Source of the DNA: Syntrophorhabdus sp.
GTDB lineage: Bacteria; Desulfobacterota; BSN033; UBA1163
Assembly: GCA_020724025.1 (NCBI GenBank)
Contig: DYHU01000103.1
Location: 1-11,495, forward strand
Direction: 5' to 3'
Length of the DNA stretch: 11,495 nucleotides
Both the position numbers and the translations under genes were made by a program. Positions 7,706-11,495 of this stretch are shown here, piece by piece (positions within the stretch are counted from its first letter, which is position 1; each line of letters begins with the position of its first letter). Below the pieces are notes generated by a model. It saw nothing but the letters and a program-made list of their open reading frames with translations, ran no database searches and had not been told where the DNA came from.

Positions 7706-7939
7706 ATGCTCAATTTCAAGTATGAAATAGACGAAGATAAATGTACCGGGTGTGAGAAATGTGCGGAAGTATGCCCAACACTGGCGATAGATTTCAACGG
7801 AGAGAAGAAAAAGGCTTTCGTTTTGGAAATCGCTCAATGCATTGTTTGCCACCAGTGTCTGGAAGTCTGTCCAGTTGACGCAATCAGGATGGAAGGGGGG
7901 CTATGGCAGGAAGATATCAGGATACCGAACGAAAAATGA
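7706..7939 (+). CDS. Small 2x[4Fe-4S] ferredoxin, likely electron partner of the adjacent flavoprotein
   Basis: A 77-residue cytoplasmic iron-sulfur protein. Two regular cluster motifs are present: CTGCEKCAEVCP (13-24) and CIVCHQCLEVCP (45-56), each C-x2-C-x2-C-x3-C-P. Eight cysteines can therefore hold two [4Fe-4S] clusters that exchange the fourth ligand in the usual ferredoxin way. It lacks the C-terminal tail that AprB uses to wrap AprA, so it is not AprB itself. Start ATG 7706 is set by AGAGG at 7693-7697. It lies 19 bases after the flavoprotein gene and 14 bases before tctC, which points to co-expression. I infer that it passes electrons between the flavoprotein FAD and a cellular ferredoxin, quinone or other carrier. 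No partner other than the flavoprotein is indicated. Confidence 0.92.
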   Translation: MLNFKYEIDEDKCTGCEKCAEVCPTLAIDFNGEKKKAFVLEIAQCIVCHQCLEVCPVDAIRMEGGLWQEDIRIPNEK

Positions 7940-7940
7940 A

Positions 7941-7946
7941 AGGAGG
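7941..7946 (+). promoter_or_regulatory. Ribosome binding site deciding the tctC start
   Basis: AGGAGG, seven bases before ATG 7954. It selects this ATG over the in-frame ATG at 7903, which would add 17 hydrophilic residues ahead of the signal peptide and overlap the ferredoxin gene. Confidence 0.8.
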
Positions 7947-7953
7947 ATTATTT

Positions 7954-8937
7954 ATGAAAAGGCAAGGTTCTATTTTATTATTCGGGATAGGTTTTATTTT
8001 TGTGTTGACCTTTTTAGCAGGGGCGAGTTTAGGCCAAGAGACGAAGTACCCCAACAAACCCATTCAGGTTATTATTCCATATGGGCCTGGGGGGACACAT
8101 GATATTGCCGCTCGAATCGTAGATGGGCAGCTCCAAGAAATTCTGAAAGTCCCGATTGTTCATGTTAACAAGCCAGGTGGGGGGGGCGTCATTGGAGCAG
8201 CCTTTGCCAAAGAGCAGAAACCCGATGGTTATACGGTTCTCTACGGCGGTTTAACGGTTGTTGTTGAACTTCCCATAGTAACACCTAATTGCCCTTACAA
8301 AACAGAAGATTTCATTCCCATTGCTCGAGTGACCTATGGGGCTCTTGTCCTGTCTGTCAAAAAGGATTCTCCTTTGAATAGTCTCGAGGAATTTATTAAA
8401 GCGGCGAAGAAAGACCCTGGCAAAATTTCCCTTGGAATCCCTGGGATCGGGACCTCCCAGCATCTGGTAGCAAAACTCTTTGAAACAGAGGCAAAGATTG
8501 AATTGAATGTAATCCCTTTCAAAGGGGATGGACCTGCTATCACAGCCCTTTTAGGAGGCCATGTTCAAGCGGTGATGACGGGAATCACCTCCATTACTCC
8601 TCATCTTAAATCGGGTGAAGTGAACACAATCGCTTCCAGTGGACTCGACCGCCATGCAGTATTTAAGGATGTTCCTTTATTCAAAGAAAAAGGACTTCCA
8701 GAGGTTGCTATCTATAGTTGGACCGGGCCTTTCGTTCCTGCTGGAACTCCGACTCCAGTTGCTAAAGTTTTAAGCGATGCATATCGGGATGCGGCCAATC
8801 ATCCATCGATTGTCTCACTTCTCGAAAAATCAGGCACCACGCCAGGCTATCTCAGCTCAGATGAGGTTAAAAGTCTTGTTCCAAGTGAGTATAACAAAAT
8901 TTACAGAGCAGCGAAGGCCGCTGGCCTTATCAAATAG
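7954..8937 (+). CDS. tctC: TctC/Bug-family periplasmic solute-binding protein of the tripartite tricarboxylate transporter
   Basis: Periplasmic receptor that captures the carboxylated solute and delivers it to TctAB. It has 327 residues from ATG 7954. The N-terminus is a Sec signal peptide (MKRQ, then a hydrophobic core to about residue 24, with cleavage near AGASLGQ). The mature protein begins with the family pattern YPNKPIQVIIPYGPGGTHD, followed by VNKPGGGGVIGAAFAK, the other Bug hallmark (NxPGAGG). DGYTVLYGG, KISLGIPGIGTSQHL and GDGPAITALLGGHVQAVMTG are also typical. Bug proteins bind diverse carboxylates, so the ligand is not predictable. A run of eight G (8179-8186) encodes the conserved glycines. 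Its stop is six bases before the start of the FAD-subunit gene, which joins the transport block to the hydroxylase block. Confidence 0.94.
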   Translation: MKRQGSILLFGIGFIFVLTFLAGASLGQETKYPNKPIQVIIPYGPGGTHDIAARIVDGQLQEILKVPIVHVNKPGGGGVIGAAFAKEQKPDGYTVLYGGLTVVVELPIVTPNCPYKTEDFIPIARVTYGALVLSVKKDSPLNSLEEFIKAAKKDPGKISLGIPGIGTSQHLVAKLFETEAKIELNVIPFKGDGPAITALLGGHVQAVMTGITSITPHLKSGEVNTIASSGLDRHAVFKDVPLFKEKGLPEVAIYSWTGPFVPAGTPTPVAKVLSDAYRDAANHPSIVSLLEKSGTTPGYLSSDEVKSLVPSEYNKIYRAAKAAGLIK

Positions 8938-8943
8938 GGGAAC

Positions 8944-9798
8944 ATGGAATACTTTTCACCCCAAACGGTTTCAGAAGCCGTTGGATTAAAAAGAAAATGG
9001 GAGAAGAAAGCCACATTGATTGCGGGAGGGACGAATGTTATTCCGGACCTCAGGGCAAAAGCGGTCCACCCTGAAGTTTTGATCGATATCAGCCATTTTA
9101 AAAACCTCTCCTATATTAGAGAAGATAAGAAGAAGATCCGGATTGGGGCCCTTACTACCATTTCAGAATTAACCACCTCAAAAATTATTGAGGAATGGGC
9201 TCCTCTCCTTTCCCAGGCGGCCAATCAAATCGGAAATCCACTGGTGAGAAACAGAGCGACGATTGCCGGAAATCTTGCCGATGCTTCTCCAGCGGCCGAT
9301 ACGGCTGTTGCCCTCCTTGTCCTCGAAGCGAAAGTGGTTGCCATCAGGGATGGCGGAAGATCAAGGCAGATCCCAATCGAAGGGTTTTTCGCAGGGCCGA
9401 ATCAGAGCGCATTGGAAAAAGATGAGATCATCAGGGAGATCGTTTTTCCAAAGCCGGGATCGAATGCGGGAATGGCTTATGCCAAACTGGGATTACGGAA
9501 TTCTATGGCGATTTCAGTTGTGAGTGCGGCAGTTCTCTTGGAAATAAAAGGGCAGAGGTGCTCGAGGGCAAGGATCGGTCTTGGAGCAGTTGCCCCCGCT
9601 CCCATCAGGGCTTATCAGATTGAAGAAACCTTGGCAGGGAGAGAAATTACACCAGAATTGATCGAAATTTGTTCCAAAGAGGTTTCGAAGGAGGTATCTC
9701 CGATCACCGATATTCGGGCGAGCGCAGAATACCGGAGAGAAATGTCATCGGTGCTTTTGAAGCGATTGATTCAGCAAGTCACATCGACAGATAGCTGA
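8944..9798 (+). CDS. FAD-binding medium subunit of a xanthine dehydrogenase/CO dehydrogenase-family Mo-hydroxylase (CoxM-like)
   Basis: Flavin subunit that takes electrons from the 2Fe-2S subunit and passes them to an external acceptor. It has 284 residues, normal for CoxM. FAD-binding motifs are LIAGGTN (AGGT at 27-30) and RNRATIAGNLADASPAAD (102-119, the family NxATIGGNxxxASPxAD). The C-terminal CO dehydrogenase flavoprotein domain covers about 175-280 (KLGLRNSMAISVVSAA, RIGLGAVAPAPIRA). No Cys-rich insertion is present, so it lacks the extra [4Fe-4S] cluster of the 4-hydroxybenzoyl-CoA reductase beta subunit. Start ATG has GGGG two to five bases upstream and follows tctC by six bases. A diverged, broken copy of its first 67 codons lies at 3678. 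Base composition is higher than in tctBA (34 G+C in the 60 bases from 9241). The symbol coxM would imply CO oxidation, which is not shown. Confidence 0.93.
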   Translation: MEYFSPQTVSEAVGLKRKWEKKATLIAGGTNVIPDLRAKAVHPEVLIDISHFKNLSYIREDKKKIRIGALTTISELTTSKIIEEWAPLLSQAANQIGNPLVRNRATIAGNLADASPAADTAVALLVLEAKVVAIRDGGRSRQIPIEGFFAGPNQSALEKDEIIREIVFPKPGSNAGMAYAKLGLRNSMAISVVSAAVLLEIKGQRCSRARIGLGAVAPAPIRAYQIEETLAGREITPELIEICSKEVSKEVSPITDIRASAEYRREMSSVLLKRLIQQVTSTDS

Positions 9799-9812
9799 TG
9801 GTTGACTGAAAA

Positions 9813-9897
9813 GTCATTCCTGCGAAAGCAGTCCCGCCTCTGGCGGGATGGATTCCCGCTGGAGTTTACCCCGTACTTGATACGGTGCGGGAATGAC
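9813..9897 (+). repeat. 85-bp palindromic dispersed repeat (REP/MITE-like) between the FAD and 2Fe-2S subunit genes
   Basis: The ends form 11-base terminal inverted repeats, GTCATTCCTGC (9813-9823) and GCGGGAATGAC (9887-9897), differing by one G/T wobble pair. Inside are two smaller hairpins: TCCCGCC-TCT-GGCGGGA (9832-9848) and CCGTA-CTTGA-TACGG (9871-9885). The end sequence GTCATTCC...GGAATGAC resembles short palindromic elements found in many copies in several bacterial genomes; only one copy is in this window. Flanks share AAAA, so a target duplication cannot be resolved. It fills most of the only sizeable gap in the hydroxylase operon and ends 15 bases before the next start codon. Confidence 0.8.
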
Positions 9898-9912
9898 AAA
9901 ATAAAGAGAGGC

Positions 9913-10413
9913 ATGAAACCAATAAAGACATATTCATTAGAGATCAATGTCAATGGAGAATGGAAGAAGGCTGAAGTATTTCCGAGGGAGACACTCCTTC
10001 ATGCTCTGAGAGAGAGATTGGGGCATGCCGAAGTGAAGGAAGGGTGTGGGAAGGGCGACTGTGGTGCCTGTGCCGTCCTTCTCAACGGGAAACCGGTCAA
10101 TGCATGTTTGACCCTGGCGCTTCAGGCCCATAAACAGAAAGTGATTACCCTTAAGGGAATCGGAACGCCGGAAAGACCCCATCCCCTTCAGGAGAGTTTT
10201 GTAAAGAAGGGAGCGATCCAGTGCGGGTTCTGCTCTGCCGGCATGATCGTAGCGGCAAGAGGTTTGCTTGACGAAAATCCGGAGCCTACGAGGGAAGAGA
10301 TCAGAAAGGCAATTTCAGGTAATTTATGTCGGTGCACAGGTTATAAGAAGATCATTGATGCAATCGAAGATGCGGCCTTGAAACTACGACGGGCGATGGA
10401 CGATAAACAATAG
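9913..10413 (+). CDS. 2Fe-2S small subunit of a xanthine dehydrogenase/CO dehydrogenase-family Mo-hydroxylase (CoxS-like)
   Basis: Electron-transfer subunit linking the molybdenum site to FAD. It has 166 residues from ATG 9913. The N-terminal plant-type ferredoxin domain carries C45, C50, C53 and C65 (GCGKGDCGAC...NAC). The C-terminal four-helix domain carries C104, C107, C139 and C141 (QCGFCSAGM and NLCRCTGY), giving the usual two [2Fe-2S] clusters. The frame is open further upstream to TTG 9802, but those 37 residues are a read-through of the palindromic repeat, so ATG 9913 is chosen. The Shine-Dalgarno is poor: GAGAGG ends one base before the ATG. The repeat may have replaced the original signal. 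The Mo subunit starts three bases after the stop, so translation of the two is probably coupled. Confidence 0.94.
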   Translation: MKPIKTYSLEINVNGEWKKAEVFPRETLLHALRERLGHAEVKEGCGKGDCGACAVLLNGKPVNACLTLALQAHKQKVITLKGIGTPERPHPLQESFVKKGAIQCGFCSAGMIVAARGLLDENPEPTREEIRKAISGNLCRCTGYKKIIDAIEDAALKLRRAMDDKQ

Positions 10414-10416
10414 ACG

Positions 10417-11495
10417 ATGAACGAGAGGACTGAGTTAAAGATCATTGGTAAGCCCATTCCCAGGCATGATGCATGGGAGAAGGCATTTGGTTTGACCCGC
10501 TATGCCGCTGATTATTCCCTGCCGGGAATGCTTTATGGAAAGGTTCTGAGAAGCAGGCATCCATCCGCAAAGATCCTCTCCATCAATACAGCAAAAGCCA
10601 AACGACTCAAAGGCGTGAAGGCCGTGCTCACATCGAAGGATGTTCCCAGAAACGAATCTGTGACCCGTTTCGGTCAGACCCATACCGTAGGCGGTGGGTT
10701 TGAAGGGCTCTTTCGGGTTCTCGCAGATCGAAAAGTCCACTTCATGGGGGAGGCTGTAGCGCTCGTTGCGGCTGAGACAGAGGAGATTGCGGAAAGGGCT
10801 CTGGAATTGATTAAGGTGGAGTATGAACCTCTTCCCGGCGTCTTCGATCCAATCGAAGCAATGAAACCGGATGCCCCACTGGTGCAGGAAGGGAGACCCA
10901 ATATCATCACCCATTACGAGGTAGTAAAGGGCGATGTGGAGAAGGGTTTCTCCGAAGCGGACGTCATCGTGGAGAAAACCTATCGTGTTCCCTTTGTCGA
11001 TCATGCCTATCTGGAGCCGGAATCTGGAATGGCCTGGACCGATGAGAACGGAGTCATTACGATTCGGGTCTCAACACAGGTCATCGAACATTTCAGAAGC
11101 ATTGCCGATGTCCTTAATCTTCCCCATAATCGGGTAAGGGTAATTGGAACTTATGTGGGTGGAGGTTTCGGTGGGAAAGAGGATATTACTGTTGAGGCTT
11201 TCCTTGCTCTTCTGACTTATAAAACAGGAAGGCCGGTCAAATTGACTTATACCCGTGAGGAGTCGATCCTCTCTCACAGCAAGCGCCATCCTTATGTGAT
11301 GGTTTATAAAACGGGCGCGAAAAAGGATGGCAAACTCATTGCCCTTCAGGCGAAACTGGTCTCGGATGCAGGCGCCTATGTCTATCTCAGCCCGTGGGTT
11401 CTCCTTTACTCCATGGTCAATGCGGCAGGTCCTTATCGAATCCCACATGTGAGAGTCGATGGCTATACAGTCCTGACGAATAATACCTTTACCAG
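10417..11495 (+). CDS. Molybdopterin-binding large subunit of a xanthine dehydrogenase/CO dehydrogenase-family Mo-hydroxylase (CoxL/XdhA-like), 3' partial
   Basis: Catalytic subunit that carries the molybdenum cofactor and hydroxylates the substrate with water-derived oxygen. ATG 10417 opens a frame that stays open to the right edge: 359 complete codons of an expected 750-800. The N-terminal domain begins IIGKPIPRHDAWEKAFGLTR and continues through RYAADYSLPGMLYGKVLRS, HFMGEAVALVAAE and ALELIKVEYEPLPGVFDP (aldehyde oxidase/XDH a/b hammerhead). The Mo-domain follows with VDHAYLEPESG (H196, E200, E202), VGGGFGGKED (247-256, cofactor-binding Gly loop), LTYTREESILSHSKRHP and SDAGAYVYLS. The active-site loop that tells CO dehydrogenase (CSFR type) from other hydroxylases, and the C-terminal catalytic Glu, lie just beyond the window. 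The substrate is therefore undetermined. No strong Shine-Dalgarno is present; three bases after the 2Fe-2S subunit stop suggests coupling. Confidence 0.93.
   Translation, partial: MNERTELKIIGKPIPRHDAWEKAFGLTRYAADYSLPGMLYGKVLRSRHPSAKILSINTAKAKRLKGVKAVLTSKDVPRNESVTRFGQTHTVGGGFEGLFRVLADRKVHFMGEAVALVAAETEEIAERALELIKVEYEPLPGVFDPIEAMKPDAPLVQEGRPNIITHYEVVKGDVEKGFSEADVIVEKTYRVPFVDHAYLEPESGMAWTDENGVITIRVSTQVIEHFRSIADVLNLPHNRVRVIGTYVGGGFGGKEDITVEAFLALLTYKTGRPVKLTYTREESILSHSKRHPYVMVYKTGAKKDGKLIALQAKLVSDAGAYVYLSPWVLLYSMVNAAGPYRIPHVRVDGYTVLTNNTFT

Noticed and set aside
5935..7939. Naming the flavoprotein-ferredoxin pair AprAB (adenylylsulfate reductase)
   Set aside because: The ferredoxin lacks the AprB C-terminal tail, the flavoprotein is shorter and embedded in a tct operon, and no sulfate-reduction genes are nearby.
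7903..7953. Upstream ATG for tctC at 7903
   Set aside because: It would place 17 hydrophilic residues before the signal peptide and overlap the ferredoxin gene. AGGAGG at 7941 clearly serves ATG 7954.
9802..9912. 37-residue N-terminal extension of the 2Fe-2S subunit from TTG 9802
   Set aside because: The extension is translated palindromic repeat sequence with no family similarity. Homology begins at about MKPIKTY from ATG 9913.
10435..11004. 189-residue open frame on the minus strand
   Set aside because: It lies wholly opposite the Mo subunit gene, whose motifs are unmistakable. Its translation shows no recognisable domain and it has no convincing ribosome site.

Overview
The window reads as one co-directional (+ strand) metabolic gene cluster from a bacterium, with no RNA genes, phage genes or CRISPR. 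Mid-range base composition, a LivHMGF-type ABC transporter, a tripartite tricarboxylate transporter (TTT), a ferredoxin-linked flavoprotein, a molybdenum hydroxylase and a dispersed palindromic repeat of the GTCATTCC...GGAATGAC type would all suit an anaerobic or facultative soil/sediment bacterium. Thermodesulfobacteriota (former Deltaproteobacteria) or a similar lineage is my guess. It rests on general resemblance only, not on a marker gene.

Layout. Positions 1-3654 hold a branched-chain amino acid-type (HAAT) ABC transporter: livH (5' end cut by the window), livM, livG and livF. No periplasmic binding protein for it is visible. Positions 3678-3879 hold a broken 5' fragment of a CoxM-type FAD subunit gene: 48 codons in frame, then a frameshifted continuation that runs right up to the start codon of the next gene. 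Positions 3880-8937 form a TTT module: tctB and tctA (membrane), a 583-residue SdhA/FrdA/AprA-fold flavoprotein, a 77-residue 2x[4Fe-4S] ferredoxin, and tctC (periplasmic binding protein). Positions 8944-11495 hold a three-subunit xanthine dehydrogenase/CO dehydrogenase-family hydroxylase in the order FAD subunit, 2Fe-2S subunit, molybdopterin subunit. The last of these is cut by the right edge. An 85-bp palindromic repeat sits between the first two subunits.

How the genes may work together (inference). Two uptake systems for small organic acids or amides flank redox enzymes that could act on the imported compound. The TTT system would bring in a carboxylate. The flavoprotein-ferredoxin pair would oxidise or reduce a carbon compound using ferredoxin-type electron transfer. 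The Mo-hydroxylase would hydroxylate an aromatic, heterocyclic or CoA-linked substrate. The substrate cannot be named from the sequence.

The most unusual points are two. First, the 5' coxM remnant upstream of tctB is a diverged copy of the intact coxM 5.3 kb downstream. Together with the AT-richer tctBA region, it suggests that the tct-flavoprotein-ferredoxin block was inserted into, or recombined with, an older liv-cox cluster. Second, the flavoprotein keeps the FAD-binding architecture of fumarate reductase/succinate dehydrogenase but appears to have lost both substrate-binding histidines and the catalytic arginine, so it probably performs a different reaction.
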